From contig JAWXAU010000003.1 in assembly GCA_034439655.1 (NCBI GenBank), positions 1-49,565 on the forward strand: a stretch of 49,565 nucleotides of DNA, in the 5' to 3' direction. Of this stretch, positions 10,001 to 15,948 are shown in pieces. The DNA comes from Bacteroidota bacterium. Lineage in GTDB: Bacteria; Bacteroidota; Bacteroidia; UKL13-3. The notes beneath the pieces were generated by a model. That model ran no database searches. It saw nothing but the letters and a program-made list of their open reading frames with translations, and was not told the origin of the DNA. The position numbers and the translations under genes are program-made. The first letter of the stretch is position 1. Every line of letters begins with the position of its first letter.

Positions 10001-12776
10001 TAAGTTGGGTCAAATTCACCGAAGAACCTGAGCTCATATTAATTTGGACACCCAATACCGCATGATACCTTGTTCCTTTACCAACAGAGCCAGTAGAGGG
10101 TTGAATACCTGTGGTGCTATTCCAAGTCATTGGGTTATCAATAACCCTACTGCCCGAAGGGGCTGTGCTTGAAGGTGTATAAGCATTTCCACCAACTGTA
10201 ACGCTGGTAAACTCTCCATCTACAACATTGGAAATAGTAGCACCTCCATTTAGGTTATATGCTAACCAAAACCAGTTTGTATCTGACACGAGTGCCTGAG
10301 TTCCTGTAATATTATAAGAAGCTGTCATGCTTCCTGTATACGTAGATCCAAACTGAGTGGTTGTGGCAAAAGCACTGCTATTGCCTGTCCAATATATTTT
10401 TGCACCAGTAACATCGCCAGATACACTAGTAGAACCATTAGCATTAAGGCTAAAGCTGGTTGCATTCAAGCTACCATTGCAACCTGAAGTTATTACCGGC
10501 ATTGCAATAATTTCTACATTGCTTGTACCGGGACTAACCGCTAAAGTGTTGTTTTGAGCTGTGAAACTAGCTGCATAGGAAAGCGGACTATCGGTAACAT
10601 TTACCAAATAGTCTTCTGTTTCACCATAACCATAAGTAATGCAGGGATCAGACCAATAACTGGCTGAATAATATGCCGCCATTACACGAATTTTTGTATA
10701 TCCCAAACTGCTTGTACAAGGAATAGGGATAACAAATGTGTGCGTGGTGCTTGCGGTACCGTTGCCAGAAGCAGTAGTCACTACTTGTTCTCCTGCATCG
10801 TAAAAGTCTCCATCTTGGTTGAAGTCAATCCAAGCAACAATTCCAATAGGACTACCACTGAATGCACCTAAACTTACAGCTAATGTCGGGTTGGACTTGC
10901 GTTGAACTGTGGCAAAAGAATTACTGGTAGTGTAAGCGGGGCTACTGGTAGCACCAGCAGTTGTGGTAACATTTAAGTTGTTGAGCGATACATTGGTAAT
11001 ACCCATTCCTGCAAGACCACTATAGTTATAAGAATGGCTTGGGGTACAATAAGCTGGAATAATTCTGCGATAACCAGCAGGGCTAGTTACAGTAGGTGTT
11101 TGTGCAGTTCCAGCAACCCTCATCCTAATAGCTCTAGCATCAACCGAGTCGCCTGTGTTAGCACCCGATTTGATATCGTAGGTTAACCAAAAATAGTTTG
11201 TATTGTTTGTAAGGGGCTGTGTACCCAGAAAGTTCATTTGACCATTTGGGGCAGCGATAGTACTTCCATACTGGGTGGTAGCAGCAAAAGCACTGCTATT
11301 AGCTGTATACCAAATTTTAGCATTGGAAATATTGGTGGTTGCATTGTTAGTACCATTGGTACCTGTTGTGTGCAATACAATAGAGTCCATATTAATAGGA
11401 GAACCAGTTACAGACATATCTACGTTTATACCTAGTATAGCATTAGTAGTTGAACCTTTAGTTACAAAAACAGTGCTTGCTTGGGTTACGGTAGACGATG
11501 TGTAAGTCATTGGAGGAATTAACTGTCTGTTTCCAACAGGAGACTTGTTTGTGCTTGGGAATGTAACTCCACTTATGTGAATATCGCCAGCATTTATTTT
11601 AGCATCCAAGTAATCGTACATTGTTGGACTGGCAACTACATCATACACCACGTATAAATAGGTAACTGCACATGGAAGGCTGTGATTTAAACCATAAAAC
11701 GACGCTTTGCCGCTTACAAAAGAAACACCAGCACCAGCACCTATTTGTGTAGCTGTGCTTGTGCTAAATACATTCGATGAAGAAACATAAAGTTTTACCT
11801 TTGATACGTCAGCATCGGCTGTGTTGTTTGAAGTAACTATAACAGTATCCAAAATCTGTGTTCCAGTAACACCTTGCACATCAATATCCATACGAATAAT
11901 TTCGTTTGCATTTGAACCTGCAGAAACTGAGTTTACACTAGCTGTACTGTAATTAATATTATTTACTGCCATTGATGAACCACTAGAAGGTGTATAGGTA
12001 TAGGTAAGGCCTTTATCGGGCCTGTTACCGCTACCGCCCATATTACAATAAGCAGAATTTGATGAACCATTTGCATCATTTGCAAACCAGGTTCCTGAAC
12101 TAGAGGTACGGTTTAAATAATCCGAGTTTGATGAGCCTCGTAGACCTACTTGTCTAGCGGTGTAGCTTCCCGTTGGTTGAGTTAGAACTGAGTCGTATAC
12201 TATTTTAATAACACCATTACAGGTGTTCATCCTAATTTGAAATCCAAATCTTCCATCTTGATAATAACAAGCATGATCTGTCCATTGAACGATAAATTCG
12301 CTACCTACCTGTTGGTAGATAATAGAGGGAGAGGTGCCAGAAGCACCTGTATAACTATAATAACCACTTGCACAAATTACACCGCTGTAACTTGATGAAG
12401 AACTGATTGGTTGTGGGTCGCAGTTTGGTACTGTTGACCCAAAAACCACATAGCCGTTTGCTTGAATTTGCAAACTTGTGTAGGAACTACCATTAAAGTT
12501 AAAAGAGGGAATGGTAATCGCACTTGATACACCACAGTAATCATAAGTACCAGACTTAAACACCGAAGCACCACCACCAGTAGTAATAGGTGTGTAAGTT
12601 CCCAGAGCTTTACTGAAACTGTAGTTAGAGGTTAGCTGAGCTTTTGCACCCCCGTAGGAGAACAACATCAGCATGATCATGCCAAGACAAGACATCAATG
12701 TCCTTCTTGACGAGCGGGTGGGCGTCGGAGATACCGAGCCAAGCCACTCATTTTGTTGAGTAGATTTGGATAACAT
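1..12776 (-). CDS. Giant modular secreted surface protein (GEVED and neuraminidase-N-terminal-type repeats), C-terminus beyond left edge
   Basis: One frame stays open from an ATG at 12776 to the left edge: at least 4,258 codons, with coherent sequence in the same frame at both ends. Residues 1-46 look like a signal peptide with a long n-region (Arg24-Arg25), a hydrophobic core rich in Met/Leu and a cut after Ala-Lys-Ala46. Residues about 47-266 are a beta-rich domain of the kind found at the front of large Bacteroidota secreted proteins. Residues about 267-3915 are eight triple units, each two modules resembling the BNR-neuraminidase N-terminal domain (motifs such as NAKVWYTGNS and NYFWLTYDI) plus one GEVED module (ends GETEDY). 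Then come two Ig/PKD-like modules and a repetitive beta-rich stretch. No sialidase Asp-box domain or type IX sorting domain is visible, but the C-terminus is missing. Likely a long surface adhesin or stalk (inference). Next gene upstream is dnaN, 481 bp away. Confidence 0.9.
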   Translation of the reverse strand, partial: MLSKSTQQNEWLGSVSPTPTRSSRRTLMSCLGMIMLMLFSYGGAKAQLTSNYSFSKALGTYTPITTGGGASVFKSGTYDYCGVSSAITIPSFNFNGSSYTSLQIQANGYVVFGSTVPNCDPQPISSSSSYSGVICASGYYSYTGASGTSPSIIYQQVGSEFIVQWTDHACYYQDGRFGFQIRMNTCNGVIKIVYDSVLTQPTGSYTARQVGLRGSSNSDYLNRTSSSGTWFANDANGSSNSAYCNMGGSGNRPDKGLTYTYTPSSGSSMAVNNINYSTASVNSVSAGSNANEIIRMDIDVQGVTGTQILDTVIVTSNNTADADVSKVKLYVSSSNVFSTSTATQIGAGAGVSFVSGKASFYGLNHSLPCAVTYLYVVYDVVASPTMYDYLDAKINAGDIHISGVTFPSTNKSPVGNRQLIPPMTYTSSTVTQASTVFVTKGSTTNAILGINVDMSVTGSPINMDSIVLHTTGTNGTNNATTNISNAKIWYTANSSAFAATTQYGSTIAAPNGQMNFLGTQPLTNNTNYFWLTYDIKSGANTGDSVDARAIRMRVAGTAQTPTVTSPAGYRRIIPAYCTPSHSYNYSGLAGMGITNVSLNNLNVTTTAGATSSPAYTTSNSFATVQRKSNPTLAVSLGAFSGSPIGIVAWIDFNQDGDFYDAGEQVVTTASGNGTASTTHTFVIPIPCTSSLGYTKIRVMAAYYSASYWSDPCITYGYGETEDYLVNVTDSPLSYAASFTAQNNTLAVSPGTSNVEIIAMPVITSGCNGSLNATSFSLNANGSTSVSGDVTGAKIYWTGNSSAFATTTQFGSTYTGSMTASYNITGTQALVSDTNWFWLAYNLNGGATISNVVDGEFTSVTVGGNAYTPSSTAPSGSRVIDNPMTWNSTTGIQPSTGSVGKGTRYHAVLGVQINMSSGSSVNLTQLKWQTNGTNNITSNVDTARIYYTGNSATFAPTTLFGTYQLSPAATTTYTVNSTRALLPGNNYFWVVYSIKTGANTGDSVDARVSQVTIAGSPYTPSVTDPTGKRKIIPQPCTPYTSGYNYGNGGITNVSIGSINNNTGLPAANNTYTDYTSMSTTIQRGSPQSVSVTSQTYQYMYTSVWVDWNQDGTFQSTEKLAQFTDATSPVTNLFNFTVPCNAALGQARMRVKEEYFYQTGGTQDPCNDLYYGYYDEIEDYTLTISDSALTVVSATTLQNVTLAVGTGTNNNQIVRVQVVTKGCTGTQTLTSINLNTTGNTDPQGDIDSAIIYFTGNSNTFATTTLFGKIAGSSLSSNANFSITGSRALVTDTNNFWLVYNVPSSATVGDYLDAQANSVDVNSVNYSTTIPSPSGNRQILNPMSYTSSYLTQTAFNGMPKGSSNQKIAGLEIVMSTGTSINLDSLIFTNTGTANFSTNVSNMRCFYTGNSSAFATTTQYASTLTTVSGGEIRFGQSMAILPGTNYFWLTYDIKTSATTDDSIDATIARVRIAGSTYTPSPTTVTGKRYVIPNYCDVSSKYYNSYNYGITNVSLGAINNTTNTPTAYAQYNDYTAQSATLYKYQSYTLSLSYLAQYGYGNIAAWIDWNGDGDFADAGEKIGQPAYSTGNSSGTVTINFTVPCAGVVTGQTRMRICEEYYANGGQPLDPCNYVYPNAGETEDYTVDINNNPLTYTNSTTTQQNTSIVPQGSNNAEVIGMLINTSGCGGTLNVTQLNFNTTGTTAAAADITNAKVWFTGLSNAFAAITQFGSAVASPNGNFSISGTQALNADSNHFWLTYNVNSGATNGNKIDAQCTGITVGASTYSPSISNPSGDRTIASPATYNTHTWSKYTISLGTNSTNNKVARVKITMNSGAGVNLDSLIFNTTGNTSASDVTNANVWFTGSSSTFATTTQYGATIASPNGTLSIYGSAALQPGDNYFWFTYDIPSGATLGDSVNANLVRLATGGSSYNASPATIAGKSRIRATYCTTSDYQYNQYGVTGISNVTLGGINNTSSVPSSTTTYSDYTSQTGTLQKAKSSTISVSWSANYSSYYGAVWIDWNGDGDWTDAGENIGEYSDQSNYSGTYTMNITPPCTAAVGSTRMRIRSEYYGYGGNLVPCAYNYYYAGEVEDYSIDILDSPRSILSSVAALPLNLDVQPGSTNQQILKLRINSAGCGNNLNVTQLNFSTAGTPGSTNASGDITNAKVWYTGNSPIFATTTQWGSTVSSPNGAFTVNGSTTIANDSVWYWLTYDIASGATVTNVVDAKITSMVVSSSSSTPTNSDPSGSRAINNPSTYVSSSMTMPFTSAVAKGGVQQKIVLLKITQSSTGSPVPLNSIKLNTTGCTDPTTDISNAKLFLTGASTTFSSTYQYGSTIAAPNGVMSFTSSTDNVNPGDNYLWLTYDIKSGATTNDSVTAKFDSVTVNGTAQVPTNTTVSTKRKINPSYCAPSDYYYNQYGYPEGITNVTFAGINNTTSAPSGSSTTNDYSYLTASVQKSQTYTISLTAEVANYWWTGYTGVWIDWNNDGTFSSGEKIGETSDGSGGSSTGQLSVTIPCSATLGSTRMRIVHENHYGGSGALDPCYQYAGYLGETEDYSVDIADSSRNITSTNAFHPSLIDVMPGATNAQIMGVRINAAGCGTYPLTNVTMNTSGSNGTTATSDITNAKLWYTTTNVFATTTQYGSTISSPNGAMSFSGSQTVPDSCWLWLTYNVASGATIANYLDAAVTSLTINSNTYNPTNSSPTGGRQINYPATYVSSSLSMPITSAVTKGINNQSIVRILINMSSTGSTIALDSLKLTTTGCTAPSTDIQNAKIWYTGSSAGFAATTQFGSTIASPNGTMKFGSTTVLLVPGANYFYLSYDIKTGATTNDSVTATLDSVVIAATGYAPSNSTVSTKRRINAPYCTPSDYSYNQYGYAVGMTNVTVAGINNTTTVSTSSTTHSDYTAQHASVQKAQAYTMTVAASNSGYYTQYVAAWVDWNNDGTFASGEKLGEVTVNSSTATCTFNFTTPCSALAGTTRLRVRGEYYANGGGLDPCNYNYNFAGETEDYSVDIIDSPRNITSVVSAQPVTVDVSPSNTNAQIMRIRVNSQGCGTAALTQLNFNTAGTTSTSDITNAKVWYTASSPTFATTTQFGSTLSSPSAAFSITGTQNLTTDSAWFWLTYDIASGASIGNLVDAEGTAATINATTYSSVATVTGSRTINIPASYVSATSTQASVANIVKGNTNNAIIGAQIVMTTGSAQNATNLEFTVVGSQNVSTNISNAKCWYTGTSNAFATTTQYGSVYNSPTYNVSFNGNQSLLPGTNYFWMTYDVPTSGNTGDSVDGTFEQFDLDSNGTTNTYVPSVTAPAGKRKLVQPYCTAQTYQYNQYSLTGITNVTMGTINNTTSVPNSTSTNNSYLAQSTDIQKAANYTLSVSVSTNYTPQYTAAWIDFDGDANFDASEKLGQVGTNGTTGTVSFSFTVPCGASLGSTRMRVRNEYYANNGQALDPCNYTYYYGGEVEDYSVNITDSPLTVVSVTTSTSSTLDVFAGATNQQMIAIPVVLKGCSGSKTITQLDLNTNGSSSASNDIANAKVWFTGSSNVFAASTQFGSTSSGPVGNFSVSGSMALASDTNWFWVTYDIASGATTNNNVDVECSSVTVSSSNYTPTTQAPSGSRMINVAMSYTSSTTVAPTTSPVEKGKRYYEVADIQVVMSTGATVNLTQLNLSTGASTNASGDIDTARVYFTGNSGTFATTTLFATQVGPNGTFTATGTQALVPGTNHFWVSYSIKTGATTGDSVTACCSQITINAATHTPTVTCPAGKRKVIAQYCTPTWGYNGYNTQMYIARVKIGSSIDNTTSYGSGPNYYTYYSSQTCSLTITGNDTIKVEAGSGYTQTVNVYIDANQDGDFADAGESLGGNTSVGTSLANIPVSVASGALIGTTRLRVISTYYGYSVATACGSNYYAGECEDYNVVVLGPNAPNATISPNTATSMCQGIGQVFTASPVNNAYTYTWKEGATVKLTGTGTSYATYSYNPAYTGTYSITCTIADQYSQTGVSPATTITINSNPVGGTTSVTSTALCSGQTDTLSVSGNSGSPQWQSKVGAGAWTDISGATTTTYVVMPSVTTSYRCKSTLGVCGSAYSTQVTVSIGTAAVWIGAYSTVWTYGPNWCSGTVPTNSSNVTISTGTFQPVLTSTVYCSNLTINSGATLTINNGGVLQIGGTFTKNGTLTHNYGKIIFTSPQTLPANAYYWLSLNGSGTYTLSGNTIVNSNLNIVSGVTVATAGFNLTAKRDVACNGTISGTGNLVLDNSTLNQTVS
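1029..11976 (-). repeat. Eight tandem ~1.36-kb coding units (module A, module B, GEVED)
   Basis: GEVED signature codons lie on the minus strand at 10608-10625, 9243-9260, 7863-7880, 6507-6524, 5121-5138, 3756-3773, 2394-2411 and 1047-1064, that is at residues 718, 1173, 1633, 2085, 2547, 3002, 3456 and 3905. The spacing is 449-462 residues. Each unit has a type A module (a Gly-Cys pair near its start, e.g. in SAGCGGNLNV-like strings, ends with PSG.R), a type B module (starts with a TKG/EKG segment, contains TYDIKTGA, ends GKR) and a GEVED module opening with YCTPS and containing WIDWNGDGDF-like Asp-rich loops. The first unit starts near residue 267. Copies are clearly diverged, not recent identical duplicates. 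The second copy ends DEIEDY and the last GECEDY in place of the usual GETEDY or GEVEDY. Confidence 0.9.
11977..12640 (-). other. N-terminal beta domain of the giant protein
   Basis: Residues about 47-266 of the giant protein. The segment begins QLTSNYSFSKALGTYTPI just after the predicted signal-peptide cut and contains a FNFNGSSYTSLQIQANGYV stretch followed by an aromatic- and Gly-rich region. Similar segments stand at the front of many large secreted Bacteroidota proteins, usually before Fn3, Ig or GEVED modules (family knowledge). I cannot name a precise family. It is not repeated elsewhere in the window. Confidence 0.55.
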
Positions 12777-12824
12777 AATTTGATTAGATTAATTTAATTG
12801 ATTTTTCTAAGTAAGTTGTGTGAG

Positions 12825-12832
12825 CAAAGTCA
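12825..12832 (-). promoter_or_regulatory. Possible promoter -7 box of the giant gene
   Basis: The minus strand reads TGACTTTG, one mismatch from the Bacteroidota TAnnTTTG box, about 50 bases before the ATG at 12776. No clear -33 element was seen. A weak candidate. Confidence 0.25.
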
Positions 12833-13198
12833 GAAAATAAATTTTCTGTGCTTTCGATGAGGCAATGCTCGAACCTCTGTTCCATAAAGAACTGCTGGGT
12901 ACGCTGAAAGCTAAGAACGTTTTGTTGAAGAGTACAAAATTTCACCATAGGCTTTTGTTTAGGTTTTTTTTTAAAGTGTTAAACTTTTGTATATATTAAG
13001 TGGTTCGGCCACCTACCGCTAACACAAGTACCAAAAACACTACGAACTGCATTTAAATATGATGTTCAGTACATGAAATTGACACCTCTGATAGAATATG
13101 GAATTTACGTGTTTTTCTTCAAAAAGGAGTATTTAAAAAAATTTTTATTCCTTGATTTTCTACGTTTTATAATTTCGTCTGCCTTGTTTAAATCTTGT

Positions 13199-13227
13199 GC
13201 ACATCGTGCCTTTCGACACAATGGTGC
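13199..13227 (-). terminator. Stem-loop downstream of dnaN
   Basis: The minus strand can fold GCACCATTGTG against CACGATGTGC: ten pairs with one bulged C and one G-T wobble around an eight-base loop. It starts 30 bases after the dnaN stop. There is no U-run directly after it on the minus strand, so it is either a weak or Rho-type 3' end or an RNA-stabilising structure. Confidence 0.4.
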
Positions 13228-13257
13228 TTAGCTTTGTTTTACTTATTTTGTTTTTAG

Positions 13258-14376
13258 TTAAACATTTATCATCATTGGCATGATGAGCATGAGTATGTCT
13301 TCATCGCTATCGTTTTCTGCTGGCAATAATAGTCCCGCCCTGTTGGGCATTGAAAACTCCATCCTCACATCTTCCGTGTCCATAGCATTAAGCATCTCGG
13401 TTAGAAAACGGGCATTAAAGCCTATTTCAATATCGGATCCTTCATAATTACAAGACAATCTTTCGGTGGCCTCGTTGGCAAAATCATAATCTTCTGCAGA
13501 TATTGTCATCTCACTTCCGGCAATCTTTAATCGAACCTGGTTAGTTGTTTTATTGGCATATATAGAAACCCTTTTCATCGCACTGATAAAATCGTTTCGG
13601 TTAATGCTTAACTTATTTGGGTTCTCAGTCGGTATAACCGCCGTATAATCAGGATAACGCTCGTCTATCAAACGGCAAATTAGGCTTACGCCTGCAAAGG
13701 AGAAAAAAGCATAAGAGGTATTAAAATCTATTTTTACCGGGGTATCATCATTGGGCAGGGAGCTTTTTAAAAGGTTCATCGCTTTTTTGGGCAAAATGAA
13801 TGATGTTTCAAAACCATTGTTGAACCCCTTCCTTTGCACTCTCACCAGTCGGTTGGCATCTGTTGCCACAAAATTTATGTTGCTATCGGACACTTGGCAA
13901 TAAACACCTGTTAGGTTAATACGCAACTCGTCGGTGCCTGTTGCAAAAATTGTCTTATTAATGGCTTTTGATAGTACTTTAGCTGAAAGCACAATTGAGT
14001 TGTCGCTTTCTAGCACAGGAAATTTTGGAAAATCTTTAGCGTCATTTCCGGTAAGTTTATACCGCCCATTTCCTGTGTTTATTTCTATACTTTTGCTTGC
14101 CTCATCCACAGAGAATGTAACAGGCTGGGTGGGAAGGTTTTTCAAAGTTTCAAGAGAAACCTTAGATGGGACTGCAATGTCAATATCGCTATCGGCTTCT
14201 ACCTTTAATGAGGTTGTCATAAACGTTTCCAAGTCGGTAGTGGTGATTTTAAGATTTCCGTCCTTTATTTCAAAAAGGAAGTTTTCCAAAATAGGAATAA
14301 GTGGCTTGGAAACCACTACACCGTCTACTAAATCTAGTTGTTTAAGCAGGTCGTTGGTTGATACTATAAATTTCAT
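13258..14376 (-). CDS. dnaN: DNA polymerase III subunit beta (sliding clamp)
   Basis: 372 residues, the usual length of the clamp. It forms the ring that tethers DNA polymerase III and other replication or repair proteins to DNA. Recognisable parts are the N-terminal MKFIVSTNDLLKQL, the central LTGNDAKDFPKFP, the ATDANRLVR segment, LICRLIDERYPDY, and the C-terminal tail LMLIMPMMINV that corresponds to the usual PMR/L-type end near the peptide-binding pocket. The three clamp domains are present in order. It follows the S1/P1-type nuclease gene but is separated by a terminator-like hairpin and its own promoter-like box, so it is probably transcribed alone. dnaA is not in the window. Confidence 0.97.
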   Translation of the reverse strand: MKFIVSTNDLLKQLDLVDGVVVSKPLIPILENFLFEIKDGNLKITTTDLETFMTTSLKVEADSDIDIAVPSKVSLETLKNLPTQPVTFSVDEASKSIEINTGNGRYKLTGNDAKDFPKFPVLESDNSIVLSAKVLSKAINKTIFATGTDELRINLTGVYCQVSDSNINFVATDANRLVRVQRKGFNNGFETSFILPKKAMNLLKSSLPNDDTPVKIDFNTSYAFFSFAGVSLICRLIDERYPDYTAVIPTENPNKLSINRNDFISAMKRVSIYANKTTNQVRLKIAGSEMTISAEDYDFANEATERLSCNYEGSDIEIGFNARFLTEMLNAMDTEDVRMEFSMPNRAGLLLPAENDSDEDILMLIMPMMINV

Positions 14377-14419
14377 TTGGTTGTCTTTTTATTGCTTATA
14401 AAGTTGTTTGGAAAGTCTG

Positions 14420-14427
14420 CGAAGTTA
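14420..14427 (-). promoter_or_regulatory. Possible dnaN promoter -7 box
   Basis: The minus strand reads TAACTTCG, one mismatch from TAnnTTTG, 43 bases before the dnaN ATG. It lies between the terminator-like element of the upstream gene and dnaN. No convincing -33 element was found. Confidence 0.35.
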
Positions 14428-14448
14428 ACCTTCTGTTTTCAAGAATTG

Positions 14449-14478
14449 AAAAAAAAAATGCTGTTGATTGGTTATCAA
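14449..14478 (-). terminator. Intrinsic-terminator-like element after the S1/P1 nuclease gene
   Basis: On the minus strand TTGAT pairs with ATCAA around a five-base loop (14464-14478), followed after five bases by a run of ten T (14449-14458). The stem is short, so termination may be partial. Confidence 0.4.
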
Positions 14479-14494
14479 AAGTTTGCCCTTAAAA

Positions 14495-15451
14495 TCATTC
14501 TTCCTGCCTTCCTAACATCATTTTTTTTATTTCCAAATCAAGTTCTTTTGTGCCTTGTCCTTGCAGATCGAAGGCGTCCAAACCTTCCAAAACTGGCTGC
14601 CCGGCATCAAACCAACAGGTATACCAAACACTTGCCGTCATTAATGCCGAAAGCCTAAGCCTTCTTTCAACTTGGTCGTCGAGCATTCTTGCATAAGCCA
14701 ACGAAAAATCGTTGGAATATACCTTAATATTACGTCCGCTCTTTTCTTCAAAACCATATTTTCGGTCATCTCCAAAAAGTTTGGACAAGCGTTTTTCAAA
14801 ACCTAAAACAGAGTCCAAACAAGCATAGCTGTCATTTATTGTTTTCCATATTTGCTGGTTAAGGCTGTCAATATAATAGCACGGCCCAATCATCAAATCA
14901 TATCCTTCCGAGAAAAGCTCAGGCAACCTAGACTCCCAAAAAGCGTGAATACCGTGCTGCCCCGAGAATTGTCCATTATAATTGTGCGTTGTGTGGAGCG
15001 GAACATGTGCATCGGCGATATAATGTCCTATGTCGGCCGAAAGCCTGAGAACCGTCATCATATCCTTCACCCTGAAGGCTTCGGTAAGCCTGTTTTTCAT
15101 GAGCATAATATGCCAGGGCACAATTCCGTGAGCGACGAGTGTGTCTCGACCATATTTTTCTACTGCTTCTGGCCAATAGCGTGGTATGCTGTCTATCGGT
15201 AGCGTTTTCTCATAATAATCTATATCTATATAATGTCTGCATGCTTCAGCGGTATCGCTATATCTTCTTCTGTCCGGGTCAACAGAGTGTTCTGTTATAA
15301 AGTCAATATAGTTTTTATAGAAAATAAACATCTCGGGTGGAAGAGCATAAACTGCCGAGTTGTTTACAATCTTATGCCCGTGAAAGCCCCAAGAATATGC
15401 CTTCTGTGCAATAAATAAAAAAAATAAAAGACCCGCAAAAAGTGTTTTCAT
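14495..15451 (-). CDS. Secreted S1/P1 nuclease / zinc-dependent phospholipase C-superfamily protein
   Basis: 318 residues. A signal peptide ends at Ser20, leaving Trp21 as first mature residue with WGFHGH; in this superfamily the new N-terminal Trp and a His five residues later bind the zinc cluster, which fits exactly (Trp21, His26). The zinc-site motif DIGHYIADAHVPLHTTHN and the later HGIHAFWESRLPEL supply the other His/Asp ligands. The family cleaves single-stranded nucleic acids or phospholipids outside the cytoplasm; which substrate applies here cannot be told from sequence. It starts 11 bases after the DUF4920 lipoprotein gene and is likely co-transcribed with it and the S46 peptidase. 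Confidence 0.85.
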   Translation of the reverse strand: MKTLFAGLLFFLFIAQKAYSWGFHGHKIVNNSAVYALPPEMFIFYKNYIDFITEHSVDPDRRRYSDTAEACRHYIDIDYYEKTLPIDSIPRYWPEAVEKYGRDTLVAHGIVPWHIMLMKNRLTEAFRVKDMMTVLRLSADIGHYIADAHVPLHTTHNYNGQFSGQHGIHAFWESRLPELFSEGYDLMIGPCYYIDSLNQQIWKTINDSYACLDSVLGFEKRLSKLFGDDRKYGFEEKSGRNIKVYSNDFSLAYARMLDDQVERRLRLSALMTASVWYTCWFDAGQPVLEGLDAFDLQGQGTKELDLEIKKMMLGRQEE

Positions 15452-15462
15452 TGAAATAATTA

Positions 15463-15921
15463 TTACTTATGTACCCAAGCAGAAGTAGCCCAATAGGTAA
15501 GCTCTCCCAATTCTTTACTGTGTTTGTCTTCTGGTGTTTGCCTGTATAGATAACCTGCAAAAAAAGCTTCCTTGCCCAAAGCTGTTGTGTCTAGAAAAAA
15601 ATTACCTCCTGTCTTAATATGGAGCGTTTTGTTTTTCTCGGTTAATACTTCACACCAGCATCCTGCTTCGCGACATACCTCAATTATTTTTCCCTTGAGC
15701 TCCGTAACAAACGAATCTTTATCGTTCAATATTTCGTGAGCCATAACAGCCTCGATTGGTGTGCCAGGTATATAGGTGCTATCGCCGTATTTTTCGTACA
15801 AGGCCATGTCGTCGGGCATGTGTTTTATAGTATCGGGTTCCTTTTCTGGTGTCGGGACTTTTTGCTCGCTTTTGCATGATACCAAACAGAAAAGTGTGAA
15901 TATATATATATAATACTTCAT
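15463..15921 (-). CDS. DUF4920-type lipoprotein
   Basis: 152 residues. The N-terminus MKYYIYIFTLFCLVSC followed by Lys-Ser-Glu is a lipoprotein signal with lipobox Leu-Val-Ser-Cys16; no signal for secretion beyond the envelope is seen. The core GKIIEVCREAGCWCEVL matches the Cys-pair motif of the DUF4920 family (usually VC..KGCW), and the end YWATSAWVHK is also family-like. The two or three cysteines suggest metal binding or redox chemistry, but no function is established. The start is followed by a TA-repeat that encodes Tyr-Ile-Tyr-Ile. It sits 27 bases after the S46 peptidase and 11 bases before the nuclease gene. Confidence 0.7.
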   Translation of the reverse strand: MKYYIYIFTLFCLVSCKSEQKVPTPEKEPDTIKHMPDDMALYEKYGDSTYIPGTPIEAVMAHEILNDKDSFVTELKGKIIEVCREAGCWCEVLTEKNKTLHIKTGGNFFLDTTALGKEAFFAGYLYRQTPEDKHSKELGELTYWATSAWVHK

Positions 15922-15948
15922 GCTGTTTTTTCTAATCGATATATCATA

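Larger units (their letters stand above)
12777..13257. other. 481-bp intergenic region between dnaN and the giant gene
   Basis: No ORF with coding character was found. It holds the possible promoter of the giant gene at 12825-12832 and a stem-loop at 13199-13227 just after dnaN. The rest is AT-rich without repeats or a recognisable riboswitch. Confidence 0.6.

Noticed and set aside
963-11505. Many plus-strand ORFs of 60-108 codons (for example at 1540-1797, 3009-3335, 7486-7788)
   Set aside because: They recur at the same spot of each repeat unit on the strand opposite the giant gene, have no family likeness or start signals, and only reflect the repeated codons of that gene.
1029-11976. Regular spacing as a possible CRISPR or satellite array
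   Set aside because: The period is 1.35-1.39 kb, the copies are diverged at DNA level and each codes for the same protein modules in frame.
1-12776. Calling the giant protein a sialidase
   Set aside because: Only neuraminidase-N-terminal-like modules are present; no Asp-box repeats or catalytic residues are visible in the window.
13934-14401. Plus-strand ORF of 155 codons opposite dnaN
   Set aside because: It is the antisense shadow of a certain dnaN gene.
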